From Roseibium sp. (GTDB taxonomy: Bacteria; Pseudomonadota; Alphaproteobacteria; Rhizobiales; Stappiaceae), in assembly GCA_017643215.1 (NCBI GenBank), contig JAEPNV010000012.1, positions 1-64,000 of the forward strand: DNA of 64,000 nt, in the 5' to 3' direction. Both the position numbers and the translations under genes were made by a program. The notes under the pieces are model-generated. The model was not told the DNA's origin. It searched no databases and worked only from the letters and a program-made list of their open reading frames with translations. Positions 8,522-18,355 of the stretch are shown here, piece by piece (position 1 is the stretch's first letter; every line of letters begins with the position of its first letter).

Positions 8522-9472
8522 CTACGCCGCCAGGCTGGTGGTCTGATCAACACCCAGCATCAGGTTCAGGTTCTGGACCGCGGCGCCGGACGCCCCCTTG
8601 CCCAGATTATCGTAGACCGCAATCAGCAGAGCCTGGGCGCGCGCATCATTGGCGAACACATGCAGCCGAAGCCAGTTCGTATCGTTCAGTGCTTGCGGGT
8701 TAAGCTGGTCGCTGCGCTCAAGCGGCGCGAGCGGGGCCACATCCACAAATCCGGCCGGCTGGGCGGCGAAATGGTCGGCGAGTGCGGCATGGAGTTCGGC
8801 GCCCGTTGGAACCTTGGCCACCCTGTCGAGCCGCAGGGGAACGGCGGTCAGCATTCCCTTGTAGTAGTTGCCAACGGCTGGCGAGAACAGCGGCGCGGCG
8901 GAAAGGCCCGCGTATTCGGTCATTTCCGGCAGGTGTTTGTGATTAAAGCCGAGGCCATAGGGTGCGAAACAATTGGCGAGATCGCCAGCGGCCTTGTAAT
9001 CGGCGATCATGCCCTTGCCGCCGCCCGAATAACCGGAAATGCCGTTGACCGTCACCGGATAATCCGCCGGCAGGAGGCCTGCCGCAATCAGCGGCCGCAA
9101 GCCGGCAATCACGCCCTGCGGCCAGCATCCCGGATTGCTGACGCGGCTTGCTCCGGCGATCGCATCGCCCTGTGTCCGGTCCATTTCGGCAAAGCCATAG
9201 GTCCAGCCGTCGGCGACGCGATGGGCGGACGATGCGTCAATCACCCGCGTGGTATCGCTGGTGATCAGCGCCACGCTTTCACGGGCCGCCGCATCAGGAA
9301 GACACAGGATCGCGACATCGGCGGAATTCAACAGGTCCGCCCGCGCGCTGGTGTCTTTGCGCAGGTCATCGGAAATGGACAAGAGCTCGATGTCGCGGCG
9401 CGCGGCGAGGCGGTCGCGGATCTGAAGACCCGTCGTTCCAGCTTCGCCATCGATGAACACGCGCGCGACCAT
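8522..9472 (-). CDS. argC: N-acetyl-gamma-glutamyl-phosphate reductase (short type)
   Basis: NADPH-dependent reduction of N-acetylglutamyl phosphate to the semialdehyde in arginine synthesis. The 316-residue protein has the N-terminal [13 protein letters not shown] nucleotide-binding loop and the catalytic Cys116 in SNPGCWPQG, with HKHLPEM further on. Its length and loop place it in the shorter class of ArgC. The ATG has GGAG eight bases upstream. Upstream of leuD on the same strand, it may share a transcript with it. The window also carries argH far away. Confidence 0.95.
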   Translation of the reverse strand: MVARVFIDGEAGTTGLQIRDRLAARRDIELLSISDDLRKDTSARADLLNSADVAILCLPDAAARESVALITSDTTRVIDASSAHRVADGWTYGFAEMDRTQGDAIAGASRVSNPGCWPQGVIAGLRPLIAAGLLPADYPVTVNGISGYSGGGKGMIADYKAAGDLANCFAPYGLGFNHKHLPEMTEYAGLSAAPLFSPAVGNYYKGMLTAVPLRLDRVAKVPTGAELHAALADHFAAQPAGFVDVAPLAPLERSDQLNPQALNDTNWLRLHVFANDARAQALLIAVYDNLGKGASGAAVQNLNLMLGVDQTTSLAA

Positions 9473-9571
9473 AATCCGGCTCCCCTATTCCTTGAACCGT
9501 TTTTAAGAAGAAGTGCGAGAGGAAATACACCGAAAAAGGGCGAATGTCACCGGCCCGCCTAGATTGAAACC

Positions 9572-10138
9572 TCAACGGGCCATTGAATGATATTCATCAT
9601 TGGGGCGCATGTCGGTCGCGCTGGCCACCCGGTTGGTCATGTTGAAAAAGGCGGCGACGGAAGCGATGTCCCAAATATCGCGGTCCGAAAAACCGGCATC
9701 TCGCAGCCCCTGCCGGTCGCTTTCTTCCATATCGGCCGGGCGCTCGGTCAATTTCACCGCGAAATCCAGCATCGCGCGCTGGCGGGTGTCCAAGTCGGCG
9801 GCGCGGTAGTTCATCACCATCATCTCGCCGAGAACCGGATCGCCGGACAGTTCACGCACCGCCGCGCCATGCGCGGTCAGGCAATAAAAACAACGATTGA
9901 CGGCAGAGACCGCTACGGCAATCATCTCGCGCTCAAGCTTGCTCAACCCGCAATCGGCGAGCATCAGATCATTGTACATATCCGTGAAAGCGCGCAATTT
10001 CGTTTCGTCGAAGGAATAGGCCAGGAGGACGTTCGGAATGAGCCCGAGCTTTTCCCGGCAGAGTTCGAAATAAGCTTGGGTTTTCTCACCAAGAGGCTCT
10101 GTCGACGGCAGTGTCAATGCGGTGGGACCTTCGGACAC
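9572..10138 (-). CDS. AhpD-like peroxidase-related (carboxymuconolactone decarboxylase fold) protein
   Basis: A 188-residue helical protein of the AhpD/carboxymuconolactone-decarboxylase superfamily. The active CxxC motif with its following His is seen in NRCFYCLTAHG (Cys83, Cys86, His90), the layout of uncharacterised peroxidase-related proteins. Such proteins use the redox Cys pair to reduce peroxides or related adducts. The start is GTG at 10138 with a strong GGAGGG upstream. It diverges from the giant glutamate dehydrogenase gene across 94 bp. Substrate unknown. Confidence 0.88.
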   Translation of the reverse strand: MSEGPTALTLPSTEPLGEKTQAYFELCREKLGLIPNVLLAYSFDETKLRAFTDMYNDLMLADCGLSKLEREMIAVAVSAVNRCFYCLTAHGAAVRELSGDPVLGEMMVMNYRAADLDTRQRAMLDFAVKLTERPADMEESDRQGLRDAGFSDRDIWDIASVAAFFNMTNRVASATDMRPNDEYHSMAR

Positions 10139-10232
10139 TATTTCCCTCCCGTAGCGAAAAGGCGTTTCAGATCAGTTCATACTCTCACGGTAGCATGCCA
10201 GCGGGTGCGGGCGCGATAAGACTTCAAGGGGG

Positions 10233-13200
10233 ATGGAAATGCGGGACACGCGGGAGCCGAAAAAACAACAGCTGATCGCCGCGATGCACGCCCTTCTGGA
10301 AAAGGATGATGCCGCGCTGGCGGAATTTGCCGCGAGTTTTTACACCCGCGGCGCGGCCGAGGATCTCGTGACCTACACGGCCGAGGAGTTGGCTGAATTT
10401 GCGCGCCTTGCATGGCAGGATTTTCAGAACCACGATCTTGGCAGCCACCGCGTCAGCATATCCGATCCCCAATTCAAGGCGGCCGGCGACAAGGCCGGAG
10501 GGCTGACGGTTATCGAAATCGTCAACGACAACATGCCGTTCCTGGTCGATTCCGTGATGGATGAGCTCCAGGAATCCCGGCTGGATGTGCATCTGGTTTT
10601 GCATCCGATCTACATCGTGGACCGGGATCCTGACGGGACCCTTGTGTCGGCCATCGGACGGAAAAAAACGCCGAGACGGAAAGACCGGCAGGAAAGCCTC
10701 ATCCATATCCATGTGACGCGGATCGAGACCCAGGAGGCCCGTGACGCGCTCGTCGACCGGCTAAATGCGGTCCTCAGGGACGTGCGTGCGGCGGTGGCGG
10801 ACTTCCGGCCAATGCGCGAGCGGCTGGCCGAAGCGATTGACTCCTACAAAACGGCTCAGATCGAAGGCGGCAATGACGAATTGTGGGAAGCCATTCATTT
10901 CCTGGAGTGGATGGAAAACGACAATTTCATCTTCCTCGGCATGCGCGAGTACAAGTTCGAGGGCGGCGTCGAGGAAGGCGAGTTGTCGCCCTATGAGGGC
11001 ACCGGCCTCGGCCTTTTGACCGATCCGGAGGTCCGGGTGCTCCGGCGGGGCAACGAGTTCGTCCAGATCACGCCCGAAATCCGCGAATTCCTGCAAAAGC
11101 CGGAGCCGCTCATCATTGCCAAGGCCAACGTGAAGAGCCTGGTGCACCGACGGGTCTATATGGACTATGTGGGCGCCAAGCTGTTTGACGACGACGGCAA
11201 GATGATCGGCGAACTGCGGATCGTCGGTCTGTTCGCTTCAACCGCCTATACAGAAGCAACAAGCACGATCCCGTTTTTGCGCCGGAAAGTGGCCAGCGTG
11301 CTGGCCAAGGCGGGATACGATCTGGAAAGCCACTCCGGGCGCGCGCTCGCCAATGTCATGGAAGCGTTCCCGCGCGATGAACTCTTCCAGATCGACCGCG
11401 ATACACTGTTCGACTTCGCCATTGCGATCCTGCAACTCGACGAACGGCCGCGGATCCGGGTCCTTGCCCGTCCTGACAGGTTCGACCGGTATGTGTCGAT
11501 CCTGTGTTTTGTCCCGCGTGACCGCTACACCACCGAGGTGCGGCTGAACATCGGGACGTATCTGGCCCATGTCTTCGAGGGCCGGCTGTCGGCCTGGTAT
11601 GTGACCTATCTCGAAGGTCCGCTTGCGCGCGTGCACTATATTGTTGGGCGCGACAAGGGCAGGACGCCGAGCCCGGATCAGGATGAACTGGAACGGTCCG
11701 TTGCAGACATGGTGCGGACCTGGCCCGACAGCCTGCGTGATGCGCTGAGATCCCGCTTCGATCCCGCGAGTGCGCGGGCGCTGTCGGATCGTTACGCGCT
11801 CGCCTTCCATGGCGGCTACAAGGAAGTCTACAACGCCGACACGGCCCTGTCGGATCTCATGAAGATCGAAACCCTGTCCGATCGCCGGGACACGGCGATC
11901 ACGTTTTTCCGGGCGGCCGGGGCGCTTAGCACCCGCCTGTCTCTGAAAGTTTATCACCGCGGTGCCCCGATCCCGTTGTCCGCGCGTGTGCCGCTCTTGG
12001 AAAATATGGGATTTGACTGCATCAACGAGCGGACCTACCGGATCACACCGACCGATCTGCCGCTCAGCTACCTTCACGAGATGACCCTTGAGGCACGGGG
12101 CGGCGGCGCTTTCGAATTCTCCGAGGACATGAAGCAACGTCTCGAAGGCCTGTTCATGGCGATCTGGCTCGGGCGGGCGGAAAACGACGGCTACAACCGT
12201 CTGGTCATGAGCGCCGGGCTCGCGTGGCGGGACATTGCGATTGTCCGGGCACTGTCCAAATATCTGCGCCAGGCCGGCATTCGGTACTCCGAAGACTACA
12301 TGTGGACGACGCTTTGCAATTACCCGCATATCGCGGCCAAGCTCGTGGATCTGTTTCATCTGCGGTTCGATCCGGCCATGTCGGCCAAAGACCGGGAACT
12401 TGGAACCGCGCGTTTGGAGAACGAGCTCTACAACGCGCTGGAAGACGTGGCGAGCCTTGACGATGACCGCATTCTTCGGCGGTTCCAGAATGTGATCGAT
12501 TCTGTCTTGCGGACCAATTTTTTCCAGCTCGACGATGCCGGCCAGCCGAAGCCGACCTTCTCGTTCAAGATTGAATCCGGCAAGATCGAGGACCTGCCCG
12601 AACCGCGCCCCTTCCGGGAGATCTTTGTCTACAGCCCCCGGGTCGAGGGTGTGCATCTGCGGTTTGGTATGGTCGCGCGCGGCGGTTTGCGCTGGTCCGA
12701 CCGGCCGCAGGATTTCCGCACCGAAGTGCTCGGCCTTGTCAAGGCGCAGCAAGTGAAAAACGCTGTCATTGTCCCTGTGGGGGCAAAGGGTGGCTTCGTG
12801 CCCAAGCAATTGCCGGACATCGGCAATCGCGATGCCTGGTTCAAGGAGGGCACGGACAGCTACAAAATCTTCATCAACGCGCTTTTGGACGTTACCGACA
12901 ACCTGGACGAGGACTCCATCGTGGCGCCGGACAATGTCCAGCGGTATGACGGCGACGATCCATATCTTGTGGTGGCCGCGGACAAGGGAACGGCAACGTT
13001 CTCCGACACGGCCAACGGCATTTCCGAAACCCGGGATTTCTGGCTCGGCGATGCGTTCGCCTCCGGCGGATCGGCCGGGTACGACCACAAGAAGATGGGC
13101 ATCACCGCGCGCGGCGCCTGGGAAGCCGTCAAGCGGCACTTCCGGGAAATGAACCGTGATATCCAATCAGAACCGTTCACCGCCGCCGGTGTCGGGGACA

Positions 13201-15044
13201 TGTCCGGCGATGTGTTCGGCAATGGCATGCTTTTATCAAAGGCGACCAAAGTGGTCGCGGCCTTCGACCACCGGGACATTTTCATCGATCCTGATCCGGA
13301 CCCGGCCAAGACGTGGGTGGAACGCAAACGCCTGTTCGATATGTGCCGCTCGTCTTGGAAAGACTACGACACCAGTCTGATTTCGAAGGGCGGCGGCGTG
13401 TTCTCCCGCCACGCCAAGTCGATCGCGGTGTCGCCGCAAATGCAGGCGCTTTTGGGTCTGACCCGTAGCCAGGCGACGCCGCAGGAAGTCATGACCGCCA
13501 TTTTGCGCATGAAGGTCGATCTTCTGTGGTTTGGCGGGATCGGCACCTATATCCGGGCGACCACGGAGACCGACGCGGATGCCGGAGACCGCGCCAACGA
13601 TCCGATCCGCATCACCGCGCCGGAAGTCGGTGCCAAGGTGATCGGGGAGGGCGCGAACCTCGGTCTGACGCAGTTGGCCCGCATCGAGTTCCACAAGGCC
13701 GGCGGCCGATGCAACTCCGATGCCATCGACAATTCGGCCGGTGTGAATTCCTCTGACATGGAGGTGAATATCAAGATCGCGCTCGGCGCGGCGGTCAAAT
13801 CCGGCAAACTCGATATCGAAAAACGCAACGTCCTGCTCGCGGACATGACAGACGAGGTCGCCGACCTGGTCCTGCGCAACAACTACCTTCAAACGCTCGC
13901 CCTTTCCATGACCGAACGGCGCGGCCTGGAGGATTTTGGCTTCCAGGTCCGCATGATGCGGCAACTTGAGCAGGCCGGTCTCCTGGACCGGCAAGTGGAG
14001 CAACTTCCCGACGAAGCGACGCTTGCGGACATGCGCAAGAACGGGCAATGCCTGACCCGCGCTGAACTCGGCGTGCTTCTGGCGTATGCCAAGATCACCC
14101 TTTATGACGCGCTCCTGGAAAGCCCGGTTCCCGATGACGCCTATCTTGCCCGGGAATTGTTCCGCTACTTCCCCGATCAAATGGCCAGTGGCTATGAGGA
14201 CGAGATCACCGGGCACCGGCTGCGCCGGGAAATCATCGCGACCATGCTGGCCAACTCGATGATCAACCGCGGCGGGCCGACGTTCTTGACCCGTCTGCTG
14301 GATCAGACCGGCGCCTCGACCACCGAGATCGCGCAGTGTTTCGTGGCCGCCCGCAACAGCTTTGAACTGACCGCACTCAATGGCGAGATTGATGCGCTCG
14401 ACACCAAGATCGACGGGGCGCTTCAGCTTGAGCTTTATGGCCGGGTTCAGGATCTGCTGCTTGAACGGGTGGTCTGGTTCAAGCGGAATGTGTCTTTCGA
14501 TGCCGGCATTGCTGCGGTCGTCAACCGGTTCCAGGACGGTATCATGGCGCTCAAAGGCGGGCTCAAGGACATCTTGAAAGACACCCAGAGCGCGGAACTG
14601 TTCAAAGTCTGTGACCGTTACGTAACCGCGGGTGTTCCCGAACCGCTCGCCCGCCGGATCGCCTGGCTTCCGGCGGAGACCGCGATCCCCGACATCGTGA
14701 TGGTCGCGGAAGAGACTGGCGCGGAGCTTGCCGACGCGGCCCGGGCATTCTTCGAGATTGCAGCGTTTTTCAGGATTGGCGCCATGCATGAGCTTGCCGG
14801 GAACCTTGAAATCCGCGACTACTATGATGGACTTGCGCTTGACAGAGCCCGGGCCACGCTTGTCGCTGCCCACCGTGATATGTGCGCCCAGGCCATCCGG
14901 GCCGGCAATCTGGATGCGTGGTTATCGGCGCATGAGCGGACGGTTGAACGCACGACACGCTCCGTTGGCGAAATCCTGGACGGGGACATCAGCGTGTCCA
15001 AGTTTTCGGTGGCTGCCAGTCTTCTGGCCGAGGTTACTGCATAG
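10233..15044 (+). CDS. gdhB: NAD-specific glutamate dehydrogenase, 180-kDa type
   Basis: A 1603-residue NAD-glutamate dehydrogenase of the large (L_180) class, which deaminates glutamate to 2-oxoglutarate and ammonium. A long N-terminal region of ACT-like and helical segments (about 1-700) precedes the catalytic core. The core includes RGGLRWSDRPQDFRTEVLGLV and VPVGAKGGFVPK (about 810-855), with GDMSGDVFGNGML near 990 in the nucleotide-binding part and GEGANLGLTQLARIE further on. Length matches the class. The start could be the ATG at 10233 or the one at 10239, which has better spacing from AAGGGGG. It is transcribed alone. Confidence 0.95.
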   Translation: MEMRDTREPKKQQLIAAMHALLEKDDAALAEFAASFYTRGAAEDLVTYTAEELAEFARLAWQDFQNHDLGSHRVSISDPQFKAAGDKAGGLTVIEIVNDNMPFLVDSVMDELQESRLDVHLVLHPIYIVDRDPDGTLVSAIGRKKTPRRKDRQESLIHIHVTRIETQEARDALVDRLNAVLRDVRAAVADFRPMRERLAEAIDSYKTAQIEGGNDELWEAIHFLEWMENDNFIFLGMREYKFEGGVEEGELSPYEGTGLGLLTDPEVRVLRRGNEFVQITPEIREFLQKPEPLIIAKANVKSLVHRRVYMDYVGAKLFDDDGKMIGELRIVGLFASTAYTEATSTIPFLRRKVASVLAKAGYDLESHSGRALANVMEAFPRDELFQIDRDTLFDFAIAILQLDERPRIRVLARPDRFDRYVSILCFVPRDRYTTEVRLNIGTYLAHVFEGRLSAWYVTYLEGPLARVHYIVGRDKGRTPSPDQDELERSVADMVRTWPDSLRDALRSRFDPASARALSDRYALAFHGGYKEVYNADTALSDLMKIETLSDRRDTAITFFRAAGALSTRLSLKVYHRGAPIPLSARVPLLENMGFDCINERTYRITPTDLPLSYLHEMTLEARGGGAFEFSEDMKQRLEGLFMAIWLGRAENDGYNRLVMSAGLAWRDIAIVRALSKYLRQAGIRYSEDYMWTTLCNYPHIAAKLVDLFHLRFDPAMSAKDRELGTARLENELYNALEDVASLDDDRILRRFQNVIDSVLRTNFFQLDDAGQPKPTFSFKIESGKIEDLPEPRPFREIFVYSPRVEGVHLRFGMVARGGLRWSDRPQDFRTEVLGLVKAQQVKNAVIVPVGAKGGFVPKQLPDIGNRDAWFKEGTDSYKIFINALLDVTDNLDEDSIVAPDNVQRYDGDDPYLVVAADKGTATFSDTANGISETRDFWLGDAFASGGSAGYDHKKMGITARGAWEAVKRHFREMNRDIQSEPFTAAGVGDMSGDVFGNGMLLSKATKVVAAFDHRDIFIDPDPDPAKTWVERKRLFDMCRSSWKDYDTSLISKGGGVFSRHAKSIAVSPQMQALLGLTRSQATPQEVMTAILRMKVDLLWFGGIGTYIRATTETDADAGDRANDPIRITAPEVGAKVIGEGANLGLTQLARIEFHKAGGRCNSDAIDNSAGVNSSDMEVNIKIALGAAVKSGKLDIEKRNVLLADMTDEVADLVLRNNYLQTLALSMTERRGLEDFGFQVRMMRQLEQAGLLDRQVEQLPDEATLADMRKNGQCLTRAELGVLLAYAKITLYDALLESPVPDDAYLARELFRYFPDQMASGYEDEITGHRLRREIIATMLANSMINRGGPTFLTRLLDQTGASTTEIAQCFVAARNSFELTALNGEIDALDTKIDGALQLELYGRVQDLLLERVVWFKRNVSFDAGIAAVVNRFQDGIMALKGGLKDILKDTQSAELFKVCDRYVTAGVPEPLARRIAWLPAETAIPDIVMVAEETGAELADAARAFFEIAAFFRIGAMHELAGNLEIRDYYDGLALDRARATLVAAHRDMCAQAIRAGNLDAWLSAHERTVERTTRSVGEILDGDISVSKFSVAASLLAEVTA

Positions 15045-15271
15045 GGCCGCTGCCGGTGTCTGGTGTTGTGAATTTGCAGAACGCTTTTTGGGTCAAATCG
15101 CCACGCAGTGTTCAAATTCGAAGGCCACAATGGAAGCGCGGTTTTGCGTGCCCCTGTTTCGACGCTATCAGTTGATGGGTGCTGGTAAAAAACGCGATAA
15201 ACGTCAGATTCGAATGACCGGGAACTTGAGGGTTTGATGGCCGGGCCGCGCCCTCCAAAAACGGGGTGGTC

Positions 15272-16642
15272 ATGACTGTTGCCGCATCGGGGGCGCCTGA
15301 TCACGTGCGGCGCTCCGCCGTTGTGTCATGGGCCCTATTTGACTGGGCCGCCCAGCCGTTTTTCACGCTGGTAACAACCTTTGTGTTCGCGCCCTATTTT
15401 GCGTCGGCACTGGCCGATACGCCCGCCGAAGGCCAAACGCTCTGGGGCTACGCGACGGCCGCGGGCGGTCTTGCCATTGCGCTCTTGGCGCCGTTGCTGG
15501 GCGCGATCGCGGATGCAACCGGCCATCGCAAACCCTGGATCTTTGCGTTTTCGATCCCGTTCGTACTGGCCTGTTGGGCGCTGTGGTTCGCGGCGCCCGA
15601 TGTTCCAAATGCGATTTTGATCGCTCTTGTCGCGTTTGCCATTGGAACGATCGCGATCGAGTTCGCCACCGTTTTCAACAATGCCATGATGCCGGATCTC
15701 GTGCCCGGCAACCGGATTGGCCGCCTGTCGGGGGCTGGATGGGCGACCGGCTATGCCGGCGGTCTGGTCAGTCTCGTTCTGGCGCTCGGCTTCCTTGCCG
15801 CCGATCCGGATAGCGGCCGAACGTTGCTTGGTTTTGAACCTTCATTCGGCCTCGACGTCTCCGCGCGCGAGGGCGACCGCGCAGCAGGGCCGTTTTCCGC
15901 CCTTTGGTATGTGATCTTTGTGCTGCCGCTGTTTTTTCTTGTGCCCGATACACCGAAAAAGGCCGGATTGGGACCCGCCATTCGGAAAGGCCTTTCGGGT
16001 CTTATGGAGAGTTTCCGCCATGCGCGGCAGAACCGGCAGGTGTTCCTCTTCCTGATCGCCAACATGGCCTATAAAGACGGATTGGTGGCGCTGTTTGCCT
16101 TTGGCGGGATCTACGCGGCCGGGCAGCTTGGCTGGGGCTCCATTCAGATCGGAACCTTCGGAATTGTCCTGACGATCACGGGCACGGCCGGAGCCATTCT
16201 TGGCGGGTGGATGGATGATCGTCTTGGCCCCAAAACCGTCATCCTGGCCGCGCTCAGCCTTTTGATCGTCTGCGGCATCGGCTTGATTTCCGTTGACCGG
16301 GATACGGTCCTGTTTGTCGTCCCGGTCGCGGAGGCTCAGCCGGGCACACTCTTCGGTTCACTGCCGGAGCAGATGTTTCTTGTTCTTGGCGCTCTCATTG
16401 GTGTTGCGGCCGGGCCGCTGCAATCGGCCTCACGCAGCCTGTTGATCCGCCTCGCACCAAAACAGCAAATCACCCAGTTCTTCGGGCTTTTGGCCTTGTC
16501 CGGCAAAGTGACGAGTTTTCTCGCACCGCTGGCAGTCAGCCTTGTCACGTTTGCGACCGCCAGTCAGGCGGCCGGCGTATCGGTGATCCTGGCGTTCTTT
16601 CTGGTCGGTGCTGCCGTCCTCACGCAGGTCCGGCAGAATTAA
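15272..16642 (+). CDS. MFS transporter, UMF1/Atg22-like
   Basis: A polytopic membrane protein of about 456 residues. The start VVSWALFDWAAQPFFTLVTTFVFAPYF and the GAIADATGHRKPW loop between helices 2 and 3 are typical of the UMF1 (unknown major facilitator/Atg22-like) family. About twelve hydrophobic segments can be counted, with the central DTPKKAGLGPAIRKGL loop. The ATG at 15272 is chosen (ACGGGG about seven bases upstream) over a GTG two codons before. Substrate is unknown; Atg22 of yeast exports vacuolar amino acids. It ends 7 bp from the convergent purH. Confidence 0.85.
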   Translation: MTVAASGAPDHVRRSAVVSWALFDWAAQPFFTLVTTFVFAPYFASALADTPAEGQTLWGYATAAGGLAIALLAPLLGAIADATGHRKPWIFAFSIPFVLACWALWFAAPDVPNAILIALVAFAIGTIAIEFATVFNNAMMPDLVPGNRIGRLSGAGWATGYAGGLVSLVLALGFLAADPDSGRTLLGFEPSFGLDVSAREGDRAAGPFSALWYVIFVLPLFFLVPDTPKKAGLGPAIRKGLSGLMESFRHARQNRQVFLFLIANMAYKDGLVALFAFGGIYAAGQLGWGSIQIGTFGIVLTITGTAGAILGGWMDDRLGPKTVILAALSLLIVCGIGLISVDRDTVLFVVPVAEAQPGTLFGSLPEQMFLVLGALIGVAAGPLQSASRSLLIRLAPKQQITQFFGLLALSGKVTSFLAPLAVSLVTFATASQAAGVSVILAFFLVGAAVLTQVRQN

Positions 16643-16649
16643 CGGCAGT

Positions 16650-18266
16650 TTAATGCCGGAAATGGCGCATGCCGGTCATGACCATGGCAAGTCCTGCGTC
16701 ATCGGCCGCGGCAATCACCTCGTTGTCACGCATGGATCCGCCCGGCTGAATGACCGCGGTCGCTCCAGCTTCGGCCGCCGACAAAAGGCCGTCGGCAAAC
16801 GGAAAGAAGGCATCGGAGGCCACGACACAGCCTTGCGTGAGGGGGTTGGACAGCCCGGCGGCCTCGGTTGCATCAAGCGCCTTGCGGGCGGCAATGCGGG
16901 CCGAGTCCACACGGCTCATCTGACCGGCGCCGATCCCGACCGTCGCGCCGTCCTTGGCATAGACAATGGCGTTGGATTTGACATGCTTGGCGACTTTGAA
17001 TGCGAATTTCAGATCCGCCAGTTCCTGTGCGCTCGGTTGCCGTTTGGTCACTACTTTCAGGTCCAGATCATCGACCACTCCGTTGTCACGGGATTGAACA
17101 AGGAGTCCGCCGGCGACCGATTTGACGAACGTGCCCTTTGATCGCGGATCAGCAAGCCCGCCGGTGAGCAAGAGCCGCAGGTTTTTCTTGGCCGCAATGA
17201 CCGCCACCGCCGCGTCGTCGGCATCAGGGGCGATGATCACCTCAGTGAACACCTTGACGATTTCTTCCGCCGTCGCCGCGTCCAAAGGAGTGTTGAGCGC
17301 GACAATGCCGCCGAAGGCGGACACCGGATCACACCGCAGGGCCATCTTGTAGGCGTCCACTAACGATGCGGCTTCCGCGACGCCGCAGGGATTGGCGTGT
17401 TTGATGATCGCGACCGCTTTCGCGCGTTCGGGATCGAATTCCGAGACCAATTCAAACGCGGCGTCCGTGTCGTTAATGTTGTTGTAAGACAGCGTTTTGC
17501 CTTGAACCTGCCGCGCGGTCGCAACGCCCGGACGGTTTTCACCGGTTACATAAAACCCTGCGGTCTGGTGCGGATTTTCGCCGTAGCGCATTACTTCGGC
17601 GAGCGCGCCGCCGACGGCCCGATTGGCCGGAGTGTCCTCTCCAAGCTGATCGGAAAGCCAGTTCGAAACGGCCGCATCATATGCGGCGGTGCGGGCGAAC
17701 GCTTTCAAGGCCAGGGACTTGCGCAGCGCAATTGGCGTGCGGCCATTGTTCTCGTCCATCTCGGCGATGACGCGGTCGTAGTCGGCCGGGTCGGTGACCA
17801 CCGTCACATAGGCGTGGTTCTTGGCGGCGGCACGGGTCATGGCCGGCCCGCCGATATCGATGTTTTCAACGCCCGTTGCATAGTCCGCGCCCCGGGCAAC
17901 CACCTCTTCGAACGGGTAGAGATTGCCGCAAAACAGATCGATTCCGGCAATGCCGTGGTCTGTCATGGCGGATTGATGCCCGGTATCATCGCGAATGGCC
18001 AGCAGTCCGCCGTGGACCTTGGGGTGCAGCGTCTTCACCCGTCCATCCATGATTTCGGGAAAGCCGGTGACTTCGGCAATATCCATGACCGGGAGGCCCG
18101 CTTCCGCCAACGCCTTGTAGGATCCGCCGGTGGACACAAGCTCCACACCGCGTTCCGACAAGGCCTTGGCGAACGCCACAAGCCCGGTCTTGTCGTAGAC
18201 CGACAGAAGAGCGCGTTTCACCTGGACGAGATCGGGAACGGGAACGGATTTGGACGAAATGGCCAT
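16650..18266 (-). CDS. purH: Bifunctional AICAR transformylase/IMP cyclohydrolase
   Basis: Carries out the last two steps of IMP synthesis. The 538-residue protein has the IMP cyclohydrolase (MGS-like) domain at the N-terminus ([42 protein letters not shown] type sequence near 55-75) and the transformylase domain with [13 protein letters not shown] [14 protein letters not shown] and [10 protein letters not shown]. The C-terminal [10 protein letters not shown] is also typical. The ATG at 18266 gives the usual length. It lies 89 bp downstream of the heparinase-type gene on the same strand and is convergent with the MFS gene. Confidence 0.97.
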   Translation of the reverse strand: MAISSKSVPVPDLVQVKRALLSVYDKTGLVAFAKALSERGVELVSTGGSYKALAEAGLPVMDIAEVTGFPEIMDGRVKTLHPKVHGGLLAIRDDTGHQSAMTDHGIAGIDLFCGNLYPFEEVVARGADYATGVENIDIGGPAMTRAAAKNHAYVTVVTDPADYDRVIAEMDENNGRTPIALRKSLALKAFARTAAYDAAVSNWLSDQLGEDTPANRAVGGALAEVMRYGENPHQTAGFYVTGENRPGVATARQVQGKTLSYNNINDTDAAFELVSEFDPERAKAVAIIKHANPCGVAEAASLVDAYKMALRCDPVSAFGGIVALNTPLDAATAEEIVKVFTEVIIAPDADDAAVAVIAAKKNLRLLLTGGLADPRSKGTFVKSVAGGLLVQSRDNGVVDDLDLKVVTKRQPSAQELADLKFAFKVAKHVKSNAIVYAKDGATVGIGAGQMSRVDSARIAARKALDATEAAGLSNPLTQGCVVASDAFFPFADGLLSAAEAGATAVIQPGGSMRDNEVIAAADDAGLAMVMTGMRHFRH

Positions 18267-18355
18267 GAAAAACGCCTTGTGACAGGACCGGGAGGGATGG
18301 AGGCTCCGCCCTATCATGAAGCGTTGAGAATCAAAAGGCGCCAGATGACTGGAAT

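Noticed and set aside
10761..14873. Long open frames on the minus strand within the glutamate dehydrogenase gene (for example 11238-13166 and 13236-14873).
   Set aside because: They run antisense to a clear 1603-residue gene, show Arg/His/Gly-rich composition typical of shadow frames in GC-rich DNA and have no family motif.
16639..16653. TTAA-N7-TTAA match to the CtrA consensus.
   Set aside because: It lies across the convergent ends of the MFS and purH genes, where no promoter is expected, so it is likely chance.
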